From AC-49 sp963766605 (GTDB lineage: Bacteria > Actinomycetota > Thermoleophilia > Solirubrobacterales > Solirubrobacteraceae): a stretch of 64,000 bases of DNA. Numbering within the stretch: position 1 is the stretch's first letter; each line of letters begins with the position of its first letter. Below are positions 15,792 to 23,269 of this stretch, piece by piece. The notes beneath the pieces were generated by a model. The model was not told where the DNA came from. It did not search any database and worked only from the letters and a program-made list of their open reading frames with translations. The translations under genes were made by a program, and so were the position numbers. The stretch spans positions 186,001-250,000 of the forward strand of contig CAVYAT010000005.1 of assembly GCA_963766605.1 (NCBI GenBank), read 5' to 3'.

Positions 15792-16769
15792 GTGGTCATC
15801 GATGCTCGGGCCGCCGCGCGGCCCGAGCTGGGTGGCGTTGAGCGCTGGGCGCGCGAGCTGAGCACCCGCCTGCCGGCGCTCGAGCCCGGCCGCTACGCCG
15901 TTGCCGCCCCGCCGGCCGTGTTCAGCCACCGCCTCGGCCACGCCTGGGAGCAGCTGGTGTTGCCTCTGCAGGCGCGCCGCGCGCGCTGGCTGCTGTGCCC
16001 GGCCAACCTCGCACCGCTCGCCCACCCACGGACAGCCGTCGTCATCCACGACGCCGCGCCGCTGCGCGAGCCGTCGTGGTACTCGGGCATCTACGCCCGC
16101 GCCCAGCGGGCGCTGCTGCCGCGGATCGCCGGTCGCGCCAGGCTCGTGATCACGGTCAGCGAGTTCTCGCGCGCGGAGCTGAAGGAGCTGCTCGGCGTCG
16201 ACGCCCATGTCGTTGCAGGTGGGGTTGACGAGCGCTTCACACCGGACGCGGATCCCGAGCCCGCGCGCCGGGCTCACGCGCTCGACGGCCCCTACGTGCT
16301 CACGGTCGCAAGTCGCACGACGCGCAAGAACCTCGGGGTGCTGGCGACGGTCGCCCAGCGGCTCGACGGGATCGAGATCGTCGCCGCCGGCGGGGATCGA
16401 CCGCAGTTCCGCGCCCCGTCACGACCGGCCGTCCGCGAGCTCGGACACGTCGACGACGATCTGCTGCCCGGTCTCTATGCCGGAGCCCGCGCGTTCGTCC
16501 TGCCGAGCCTCTACGAGGGCTTCGGCCTGACGTGTCTGGAGGCGATGGCGTGCGGGACGCCGGTCGTCGCCGCCGACCGCGCCGCGCTGCCCGAGACGTG
16601 CGGCGACGCGGCACTGCTCGTCGATCCGACCGATCCGCAGCAGATCACGGACGCGATCCGGGCGGCGATCGGCAACGAGGACCTCGTGCGACGGGGAGCA
16701 TTGCGCGCCGCGACGTTCACCTGGGACGTCACCGCGAGCGCGGTCGACGCGCTGCTGTCACGCGGCTGA
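15792..16769 (+). CDS. Glycosyltransferase, GT4 family
   Basis: 325 residues from a GTG at 15792, eight bases after rpiB. GT-B architecture: an N-terminal Rossmann part with GGVERWARELS and a VIHDAAPL strand, an ISEFS-like VSEFSRAELKELLGV, then the donor-binding C-terminal domain with YEGFGLTCLEAMACGTPVVA, DPTDPQQI and a helix ending in FTWD. The E-G-F-G-L and EAMACGTPV motifs are those of GT4 retaining transferases such as mannosyltransferases. A nearby phosphomannomutase suggests GDP-mannose or another nucleotide sugar as donor. Its end overlaps the convergent MBL gene by 12 bases. Confidence 0.88.
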   Translation: MVIDARAAARPELGGVERWARELSTRLPALEPGRYAVAAPPAVFSHRLGHAWEQLVLPLQARRARWLLCPANLAPLAHPRTAVVIHDAAPLREPSWYSGIYARAQRALLPRIAGRARLVITVSEFSRAELKELLGVDAHVVAGGVDERFTPDADPEPARRAHALDGPYVLTVASRTTRKNLGVLATVAQRLDGIEIVAAGGDRPQFRAPSRPAVRELGHVDDDLLPGLYAGARAFVLPSLYEGFGLTCLEAMACGTPVVAADRAALPETCGDAALLVDPTDPQQITDAIRAAIGNEDLVRRGALRAATFTWDVTASAVDALLSRG

Positions 16770-17726
16770 GAAGACGGCGATGCCGTCGTCGTTGACGCCC
16801 TCGCCCGCCCGCCCGGCGGCCATCAGGATGTCGAGGTGACCGAGGACCTCCGACAGCGTCAGATACGCCTGGGTCATCGCCACGTCGCCGCCCCACAGCG
16901 CCAGCGCGATCTCGTGTGCCGTGTGCGGCCGCGCTTCGAGTAGCGCCTGGATCTTCTCTCCGCGGCGGTCCTGGGAGGCGAGGCGCTGGTCGATCAGCGC
17001 GCGGTGGTCGGGAATCTCTTCGCCGTGGCCGCCGAGCCCGATCGACACCTCCATCTCACGCGTGTTCAGGAGCGACTCGCGGTAGATCATCAGCGTCCTG
17101 GGCCGGTCGGCCGGGTCGCCGCCGCCCATCGGCCGCGAGATGATCGGGTTCGACGAGATCGACTTCAGCAGGTGGTCGCCGAGGATCAGCTCGCCCGAGA
17201 ACTCGTCGTGGAAGATCGTGTCCGAGGGCGAATGCCCGGGGCGGGCGTGGACCTTCCACGAGCGGTTGGCGAATTCGAGCGTCGAACCGGGCGCCAGCGG
17301 CGTCGTCACCGTCACCGCTTCAGCCCACGAATGAAACGTGCTCGATACGGCGCGCAGGCCGGCGCGCATGTCGCGCGCGATGCCGTGCGCCTCCATGACG
17401 GTGATCGAATACTCGTCGTCGGCCTCCTGGTTGGCGACGTAGTCGCCCAGGTACGGCGCCAGCACGTCGATCGTGCAGACCTCGGCGCCCGAGCGCACCG
17501 CGAGCGTGTTCGCCAGCCCGATGTGGTCGAGGTGCTGGTGGGTGATGACGATCCGCTCGAGGTCCTCGACGCGGTAGCCGAGGTCGCCCATCACCGTCTC
17601 GAGCTCCGCCAGCGAGCGGTCGGACTTCGGCCCGGCGTCGACCAGCGTCAGCGGGTCGTCGACGACCAGGTACGTGTTGACCCGGCCGATCTGAAACGGC
17701 GTCGGGATCGGGATCCGGTGGATCAC
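16758..17726 (-). CDS. MBL-fold metallo-hydrolase
   Basis: 322 residues from a GTG at 17726, overlapping the phosphomannomutase stop (GTGA). The zinc motif is ITHQHLDHIGLA, followed by HARPGHSPSDTIFHDEFSGELILGDH broken as ARPGHSPSD and LILGDHLLKS; the third histidine lies in GLGGHGEEIPDH. A C-terminal helical winged domain (HEIALALWG) matches the LACTB2-like/glyoxalase II-like group. It is a cytosolic hydrolase of unknown substrate, coupled with the upstream phosphomutase. Confidence 0.88.
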   Translation of the reverse strand: MIHRIPIPTPFQIGRVNTYLVVDDPLTLVDAGPKSDRSLAELETVMGDLGYRVEDLERIVITHQHLDHIGLANTLAVRSGAEVCTIDVLAPYLGDYVANQEADDEYSITVMEAHGIARDMRAGLRAVSSTFHSWAEAVTVTTPLAPGSTLEFANRSWKVHARPGHSPSDTIFHDEFSGELILGDHLLKSISSNPIISRPMGGGDPADRPRTLMIYRESLLNTREMEVSIGLGGHGEEIPDHRALIDQRLASQDRRGEKIQALLEARPHTAHEIALALWGGDVAMTQAYLTLSEVLGHLDILMAAGRAGEGVNDDGIAVFSAA

Positions 17727-19102
17727 GATCGGATCACCGCCAGCAGCTCATCGCGCCGGGCCTCCATGTCCTCGTGCGACACGAGCGACTCCATGCACAG
17801 CCGGAGGAGCGGCTCGGTGTTCGACGGGCGCACGTTGAAGTGCCAGTCGGCGTAATCGACGCTGACCCCGTCGAGGTGCGACACGGTCCCGTCGGCCCCG
17901 TACCGTCGCTCGAGCTCGGCCATCTTCGCCGCCTGGTCTGAGACCTCGGAGTTGATCTCCCCGGAGATGAAGTACTTGGCCCGGTACTCGCCGACCAGCG
18001 AGCTCATCGAGCGCCGCTCGGCCGACAGCTTCTCGAGCACCAGCAGCGCCGGGATCGTCCCCGAGTCGGCGTTGTAGAAGTCGTGGAAGTAGTAGTGGCC
18101 CGAGACCTCGCCGCCGAACAGCGCGCCCTCGTCGCGCATCCGCGTCTTGAAGAACGCGTGGCCGACGCGGTTGACCTTGGCGATCCCGCCGGCCCGCGCC
18201 ACCGTGTCGGCGACCGCCCGCGAGGCGCGCACGTCGTAGAGGATCTCGGCGCCGGGATTGCGACCGAGCAGGTGCTCGGCGAGGATCGCGGTCAGGAAGT
18301 CTCCGTCCACGAACTCGCCGGTGTCGTCGATGAAGAAGCAGCGGTCGGCGTCGCCATCCCACGCGATCCCGAGGTCGGCGCCGGTCTCGCGGACCTTGTC
18401 GATGATGAACTGGCGGTTCTCGGGCAGCAGCGGGTTGGGCTCGTGATCGGGGAAGTCGCCATCCGGAGTCCAGTAGGTCGCCACGAGCTGGACGCCCAGC
18501 CGATCGAGCAGCGGGCCGACCATCGGCCCGGCCATGCCGTTGCCGCCGTCGACGACGACCTTCAGCGACGCGTCGACCGTCGACGGGTCGATGAACGCCA
18601 GCGCGGCGGCCTGGAAGTCCGCGTAGATCTCGACATCCTCGACGGTCCCGCCGCCGGGCGGCGCGGCCGCCAGCGCGTCGCCGCACACGAGATCGCGGAC
18701 GTCGCCGATGCCGCTGTCACCGCTCAACGCGATCGCGCCCTCGCGCACCAGCTTGGCGCCGGTGTACGCCTTCGGGTTGTGCGACGCCGTGCACATCAGT
18801 CCACCGTCGAGGCGTCGCGCGCCGACCATCCAGTAGAGCATCTCGGAGCCGACCTGCCCGGCGTCGACGACGTGCGCGCCCTCGTCGACCATTCCCGCGC
18901 GGTAGCGGTCGGCCATCGCCGGCGCCTGAAGGCGCATGTCGCGCCCGAGCCCGAGGCGCAGCGAACCGACGTCCTTACCGCTCAGCTGGCCGATCACGCG
19001 GGCGAACGCACGCCCGACCGCGTAGGCGACGTCGCCGTCGATCTGCTCGCCGGCGAGCCCGCGGACGTCGTAGGCCTTGAAGATGGACGGATCGACTGGC
19101 AT
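17723..19102 (-). CDS. manB: Phosphomannomutase/phosphoglucomutase
   Basis: 459 residues. All four signatures of the alpha-D-phosphohexomutase family are present: catalytic serine in CTASHNPKAYTG, metal loop DGDADRCFF, sugar-specificity loop FGGEVSGHYYF and phosphate loop RPSNTEPLLRL. The GEVSGH loop and overall length match bacterial phosphomannomutase/phosphoglucomutase. The enzyme interconverts mannose 1- and 6-phosphate (and often glucose phosphates) and feeds sugar-nucleotide synthesis. It is the first of a two-gene unit with the MBL hydrolase. Confidence 0.93.
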   Translation of the reverse strand: MPVDPSIFKAYDVRGLAGEQIDGDVAYAVGRAFARVIGQLSGKDVGSLRLGLGRDMRLQAPAMADRYRAGMVDEGAHVVDAGQVGSEMLYWMVGARRLDGGLMCTASHNPKAYTGAKLVREGAIALSGDSGIGDVRDLVCGDALAAAPPGGGTVEDVEIYADFQAAALAFIDPSTVDASLKVVVDGGNGMAGPMVGPLLDRLGVQLVATYWTPDGDFPDHEPNPLLPENRQFIIDKVRETGADLGIAWDGDADRCFFIDDTGEFVDGDFLTAILAEHLLGRNPGAEILYDVRASRAVADTVARAGGIAKVNRVGHAFFKTRMRDEGALFGGEVSGHYYFHDFYNADSGTIPALLVLEKLSAERRSMSSLVGEYRAKYFISGEINSEVSDQAAKMAELERRYGADGTVSHLDGVSVDYADWHFNVRPSNTEPLLRLCMESLVSHEDMEARRDELLAVIRS

Positions 19103-19158
19103 CGCCCGTCACTCTACGAAGCGCGATCACCGCAGCGCCGTCTCCTAAACTGGCCAGC

Positions 19159-19908
19159 ATGTCCGGACATTCCAAGTGGGCGTCGATCAAGCACAAGAAG
19201 GCGGTCGTCGACTCGCGGCGCGGGAAGCTGTTCACGAAGCTCGCGCGGGCGATCACCGCAGCGGCCAAGCAGGGGGGAGGCGACATCGCCGGCAACGCGT
19301 CGCTCGGCCTGGCGGTGCAGAAGGCGCGCGACGCCTCGATGCCCAAGGACAACATCGAGCGCGCGATCGCGCGCGGCACCGGCGCCGGGGCCGACGCCGA
19401 GAGCTACGACGCGGTGCTCTACGAGGGCTACGGGCCGGGCGGCGTCGCGGTGCTCGTCGACGCGCTGACCGACAACCGCAACCGCACGAGCGCCGAGCTG
19501 CGCCACGCCTTCACCAAGCACGGCGGCAACCTCGGCGAGCCGGGGTCGGTCTCCTACCTGTTCGAGAAACGTGGCGTCGTCGTCATCGACGCCGCCAAGT
19601 ACTCCGACGACGACCTGATGCCCGCGATCGAGGCCGGCGCGCTCGACATCAACCTCGACGAGGACGTCCTCGAGGTGATCACCGAGCCAAGCGACCTGAC
19701 CGAGGTCCGCGCGGCGCTGACCGAGGCCGGCGTCGACATCGAGAGCGCCGACGTGACCCAGCGCCCGACGACGACCGTCCCGCTCGACGAGGACGCGGCC
19801 GGTCGCCTGATGAAGCTGATCGACGCGCTCGAGGACAACGACGACGTCAACGAGGTGTTCGCGAACTTCGACGTCGATGCCGACGTGCTGGAGCGCGTCG
19901 CCGGCTGA
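19159..19908 (+). CDS. yebC: YebC/TACO1-family protein
   Basis: 249 residues. It starts MSGHSKWASIKHKKAVVDSR, the invariant N terminus of this family, and continues through ARAITAAAKQGG, MPKDNIERAIARGTG, YEGYGPGGVAVLVD and NLGEPGSVSYLF. Members bind DNA (PmpR) or act on stalled ribosomes at proline stretches. The acidic C-terminal part (DNDDVNEVFANFDVD) is intact. In many bacteria yebC stands directly upstream of ruvC, as here with one TetR gene between them. Confidence 0.95.
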   Translation: MSGHSKWASIKHKKAVVDSRRGKLFTKLARAITAAAKQGGGDIAGNASLGLAVQKARDASMPKDNIERAIARGTGAGADAESYDAVLYEGYGPGGVAVLVDALTDNRNRTSAELRHAFTKHGGNLGEPGSVSYLFEKRGVVVIDAAKYSDDDLMPAIEAGALDINLDEDVLEVITEPSDLTEVRAALTEAGVDIESADVTQRPTTTVPLDEDAAGRLMKLIDALEDNDDVNEVFANFDVDADVLERVAG

Positions 19909-19918
19909 CGCGAGCGAG

Positions 19919-20557
19919 GTGCCCTCCGCGTCCGCACGTCCGCGCCTGAACGCCGCCGCCCGCCGCGCGGCGATCCTCGATGCTGCCCAGAGCGTGTTCG
20001 GCCAGCGCGGCTACCACGGCACCTCGATCGACGACGTCGCCCAGGCCGCCGGGATCTCCAAGGCGCTGATCTACGAGCACTTCGCGTCCAAGCGCGAGCT
20101 CCACGGCGAGCTCGTCGCGCTGCATGCCGGTGAGCTGTTTCGCCGCCTGTCGGCCAACGCCGACGCCGGGACGTCGGGCGGGCCGCGGATGCGCGACGGC
20201 GTCGAGATCTTCTTTCGGTGGGTCGAGGAGAACCGCGAGGCGTGGCGCGTGCTGTTTCGCGACTCCGGCGACGAGGAGATCGCCGACATCACGGCCGGCG
20301 TCCAGGCCCAGGCGCTGAACCTGATGGTCGCGCTCAGCCACGCCGACCCGCAGGCGCCGGCCCGGACCCCCGATCAGAGCGAAGAGGAGTACGAGCGCTC
20401 GATCGAGCAGTACTCCCAGCTGCTCTCGGGCGCCGTGCAGGCGCTGGCCAACTGGTGGTACGACCACCCCGCGGTCCCGCGTGAGGAACTCGTCCAGCGC
20501 GTGATGGAGTTCGCGTGGACGGGGCTCGAGCGCCGCAGGGGCCGTCCGGCGCCCTGA
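19919..20557 (+). CDS. TetR-family regulator
   Basis: 212 residues from a GTG at 19919, ten bases after yebC; an upstream ATG at 19877 would overlap yebC and is less likely. The N-terminal helix-turn-helix is clear: RRAAILDAAQSVFGQRGYHG, TSIDDVAQAAGISKALIYEHF, ASKRELHGELV. The ligand domain (FFRWVEENREAWRVLFRD) is typical of TetR_C proteins that sense lipophilic ligands. It lies inside the yebC-ruvCAB string, so it might be co-transcribed with DNA-repair genes; no operator is obvious. Confidence 0.88.
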   Translation: MPSASARPRLNAAARRAAILDAAQSVFGQRGYHGTSIDDVAQAAGISKALIYEHFASKRELHGELVALHAGELFRRLSANADAGTSGGPRMRDGVEIFFRWVEENREAWRVLFRDSGDEEIADITAGVQAQALNLMVALSHADPQAPARTPDQSEEEYERSIEQYSQLLSGAVQALANWWYDHPAVPREELVQRVMEFAWTGLERRRGRPAP

Positions 20558-20598
20558 TCGCGGCAGGCGTCCGGGGCGGGCCGGAGAATCCCGTAGCA

Positions 20599-21102
20599 GT
20601 GAAGGTTCTCGGCATCGATCCCGGCCTCGCCTCGACCGGCTATGGCGTGGTCGTACGCCGCGGCGGGCGCCTCGCCGCGCTCGATGGCGGCGTGATCGAA
20701 ACGCGCGCCGACCAGCCGCCCGAGCAGCGCCTTGCGCTGCTGCATCGCCGGGTCACCGAGCTGCTCGACACCCACGACGTCGACGCGGTCGCGCTCGAGC
20801 AGATCTATTTCGGTCAGAACGCACGCTCGGCGTTCGCCGTCGGCCAGGCCCGCGGCGTCGTCGTCCTCGCCGCCGGCCAGCGCGACCTGCCGTGCGCGGA
20901 CTACACGCCCCAGCAGGTCAAGGGCGCGGTCTGCGGCCACGGCCGCGCCGGCAAGGACCAGGTCGGGCGGATGGTCCAGGCCCTGCTCGGGCTCGCGGCC
21001 GTGCCGGCGCCCGACCACGCCGCCGACGCGCTCGCCGTCGCCATCTGTCACGCCAACCATGCCCCGATCGGCGCACTCGTCGCCGAGGCGGCCGCGCGAT
21101 GA
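20599..21102 (+). CDS. ruvC: Holliday junction resolvase RuvC
   Basis: 167 residues from a GTG at 20599 with GGAG 12 bases upstream. It starts with VLGIDPGLASTGYG, which holds the first catalytic aspartate; the second acidic residue is in ALEQIYFGQNARSA and the last two in APDHAADALAVAICH. It cuts Holliday junctions held by RuvAB. The length is standard. Its stop overlaps the ruvA start (ATGA). Confidence 0.95.
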   Translation: MKVLGIDPGLASTGYGVVVRRGGRLAALDGGVIETRADQPPEQRLALLHRRVTELLDTHDVDAVALEQIYFGQNARSAFAVGQARGVVVLAAGQRDLPCADYTPQQVKGAVCGHGRAGKDQVGRMVQALLGLAAVPAPDHAADALAVAICHANHAPIGALVAEAAAR

Positions 21103-21683
21103 TCGCGCTCGTCGCGGGCGATGTCGCGGTCCGGCGCACCGACCACGTGGTCATCGAGACGGCGTCGGGCGTCGGCTACCGCCTCGCGGTCAGCGCCGAG
21201 ACGCTGCGCCACGTGCCGGCCGTCGGGTCGCCGGTCAGCCTGCATGCCCACCTGATCGTCCGCGACGACGCGCTCCAGCTCTACGGCTTCGCGACCGAGG
21301 AGGAGCGCGACCTGTTCCTGCTGTTGATCGGCGTCCAGAGCGTCGGCCCGAAGGTCGCCCAGGCGGTGCTGAGCGGCGGCCCGCCGCGCGAGCTGCTGCT
21401 GGCCCTCGCGGCCGGTGATGCCGCGCGCTTTCAGGCCGTGCCCGGGATCGGCAAGCGCACGGCGGAACGGATCATCGTCGAGCTACGCGAGAAGGCCGGG
21501 GTCGTCGAACCGGACGACGGGCCGATCGTCGTGCGCCGCAGCGACGACCCGCGCACGATCGCCCGCGACGGGCTGCTCGAGCTCGGCTTCGACGCCGGCG
21601 AGGTTGACGGGCTGCTGCGCGAGGCCGCGGGGGAGACGGCCGAGGAGCTGCTGGCGGCGGCGCTGCGAGAGGCACGGCGCTAA
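21099..21683 (+). CDS. ruvA: Holliday junction branch-migration protein RuvA
   Basis: 194 residues. An OB-fold N terminus (MIALVAGDVAVRRTDHVVIE, then VGYRLAVS), two helix-hairpin-helix units (LLIGVQSVGPKVAQAVLS and FQAVPGIGKRTAERIIVEL), and a C-terminal domain III (ARDGLLELGFDAGEVDGLL) that contacts RuvB. It binds the four-way junction as a tetramer. Three bases separate it from ruvB. Confidence 0.95.
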   Translation: MIALVAGDVAVRRTDHVVIETASGVGYRLAVSAETLRHVPAVGSPVSLHAHLIVRDDALQLYGFATEEERDLFLLLIGVQSVGPKVAQAVLSGGPPRELLLALAAGDAARFQAVPGIGKRTAERIIVELREKAGVVEPDDGPIVVRRSDDPRTIARDGLLELGFDAGEVDGLLREAAGETAEELLAAALREARR

Positions 21684-21686
21684 CCG

Positions 21687-22706
21687 GTGTCCGAGACCGC
21701 CCGCATCCAGTCGCCACACCTGCTCGACGACGACGAGCTGGACCGCTCGCTGCGTCCGCGCCGCCTGGGCGACTTCGTCGGCCAGACCCAGATCAAGGAG
21801 CAGCTCGAGATCTCGCTCCAGGCCGCCGCGGCCCGCGGCGACGCGCTGGATCACGTTCTGCTGGCCGGCCCGCCGGGCCTCGGGAAGACGTCGCTGGCGC
21901 AGATCCTGGCCACCGAGCTCGGCGTCGGGTTCGTCATGACCGCCGGGCCGGCGCTCGAGCGCAAGGGCGACGTCGCCGCCTACCTGACCGCGCTCGAGCC
22001 GCGCTCGATCTTCTTCGTCGACGAGATCCACCGGCTGCCGCGCGCGCTGGAGGAGACGTTCTACCCGGCGATGGAGGACGGGCGACTGCCGATCGCCGTC
22101 GGCCAGGGCGCGGGCGCGCGCGTCGTGACGCTCGAGCTGCCGCCGTTCACGCTGATCGGCGCCACGACACGCGCCGGCCTGCTGACGACGCCGCTGCGCG
22201 ACCGCTTCGGCATCCAGCATCGGCTCGACGCCTACGACGAGGTCGAGCTGACGGAGATCGTGAGTCGCAGTGCGGCGATCCTCGAGGTGCAGGTCGAACC
22301 GGCCGGCGCGTTGGCGATCGCCCAGCGCTCGCGCGGCACGCCGCGTGTCGCCAACCGCCTGCTCAAGCGCGTGCGCGACTTCGCCGAGGTCCGGGCCGGC
22401 GGCGTCGTCACGGCGCAGGCGGCGACCGAGGCGCTCGAGCTGCTCGAGGTCGACCGGCTCGGCCTCGACCGCCTCGACCGCGCGATCCTGCATGCGGTGT
22501 GCGCGAAGTTCGCCGGCGGCCCGGTCGGCCTGTCGACGCTCGCCGTCACGGTCGGCGAGGAGTCCGACACGATCGAGGACGTCTACGAGCCCTACCTGCT
22601 CCAGCAGGGGATGCTCAAACGGACCCCGCGCGGCCGCATGGCGACCGCGCTCGCCTTCGAGCACCTCGGCCTCGAAGTCCCGACCGGACCCGACGCGCTG
22701 TTCTAG
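21687..22706 (+). CDS. ruvB: Holliday junction helicase RuvB
   Basis: 339 residues from a GTG. Walker A is AGPPGLGKTSLA, Walker B FFVDEIHRLP, sensor-1/arginine-finger elements TLIGATTRAGLL and PLRDRFGI, and a winged-helix C-terminal domain (GGPVGLSTLAVTVGEE; LLQQGMLKRTPRGR). It is the AAA+ motor of branch migration. Third gene of the ruv operon. Confidence 0.96.
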   Translation: MSETARIQSPHLLDDDELDRSLRPRRLGDFVGQTQIKEQLEISLQAAAARGDALDHVLLAGPPGLGKTSLAQILATELGVGFVMTAGPALERKGDVAAYLTALEPRSIFFVDEIHRLPRALEETFYPAMEDGRLPIAVGQGAGARVVTLELPPFTLIGATTRAGLLTTPLRDRFGIQHRLDAYDEVELTEIVSRSAAILEVQVEPAGALAIAQRSRGTPRVANRLLKRVRDFAEVRAGGVVTAQAATEALELLEVDRLGLDRLDRAILHAVCAKFAGGPVGLSTLAVTVGEESDTIEDVYEPYLLQQGMLKRTPRGRMATALAFEHLGLEVPTGPDALF

Positions 22707-22793
22707 CGGGCGGCCAAGCCAGGGGCCGAGGGTCCGCACGTCGCCGGCTGCTGGGGTGCACGTCCGGGGCCACGATCTAAGCTGTGATCGCCC

Positions 22794-23243
22794 ATGGCGC
22801 ACCACTTCATCTGCCCCAACTGCGGTCAGCGGACCGCGGCCGCCGACCGCAATGCCGGCTTTCGCCGCGAGGCGCGCGGTTGCACCAACTGCGGGTTCGG
22901 CTTTCTGTTCGAGCTGCTCGACGACTACTACCCGGCGCCCGACGCCGCGTTCTTCGTCTCCGACCAGCACGGCAACCTGATCGGCGCCGGGCGCGGCGCC
23001 AAGGAGCTCACGGGCCTCGACACCGAACGCGTGATCGGCCGCCCGGTGACCGATGTCCTGGGTCTGCGCTTCGACGACGGCCAGGATCACGTCGCGACGG
23101 TGCTGGAGTGGGGGGTGCGTGCGCTGGGCAAGCCCGTCGCCGTCCACGCCGAGGGCGATCTGCCCGCTCGTGCGACGGCCGATCTGTTTCCGGCCTACGA
23201 TGACGATGGCGGCATGCTGCTCGTGCTGACCCCCGCGAAGTAG
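22794..23243 (+). CDS. Zinc-ribbon and PAS-like domain protein
   Basis: 149 residues from the ATG at 22794. Two Cys pairs, FICPNCGQR and GCTNCGFGF, make a zinc ribbon at residues 5-40. The remainder, from AAFFVSDQHGNLIGAGRGAK to the end, has the order of a PAS fold (FFVSDxxGNLI, a helix, VIGRPVTDVLGL, and a terminal MLLVLTP strand). A stand-alone zinc-ribbon/PAS protein suggests a redox or ligand sensor or a protein-interaction module. It sits 26 bases before secDF, where yajC is often found. Confidence 0.7.
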   Translation: MAHHFICPNCGQRTAAADRNAGFRREARGCTNCGFGFLFELLDDYYPAPDAAFFVSDQHGNLIGAGRGAKELTGLDTERVIGRPVTDVLGLRFDDGQDHVATVLEWGVRALGKPVAVHAEGDLPARATADLFPAYDDDGGMLLVLTPAK

Positions 23244-23269
23244 TCTGGCCGCTCGGTAGCCGTTTCCCG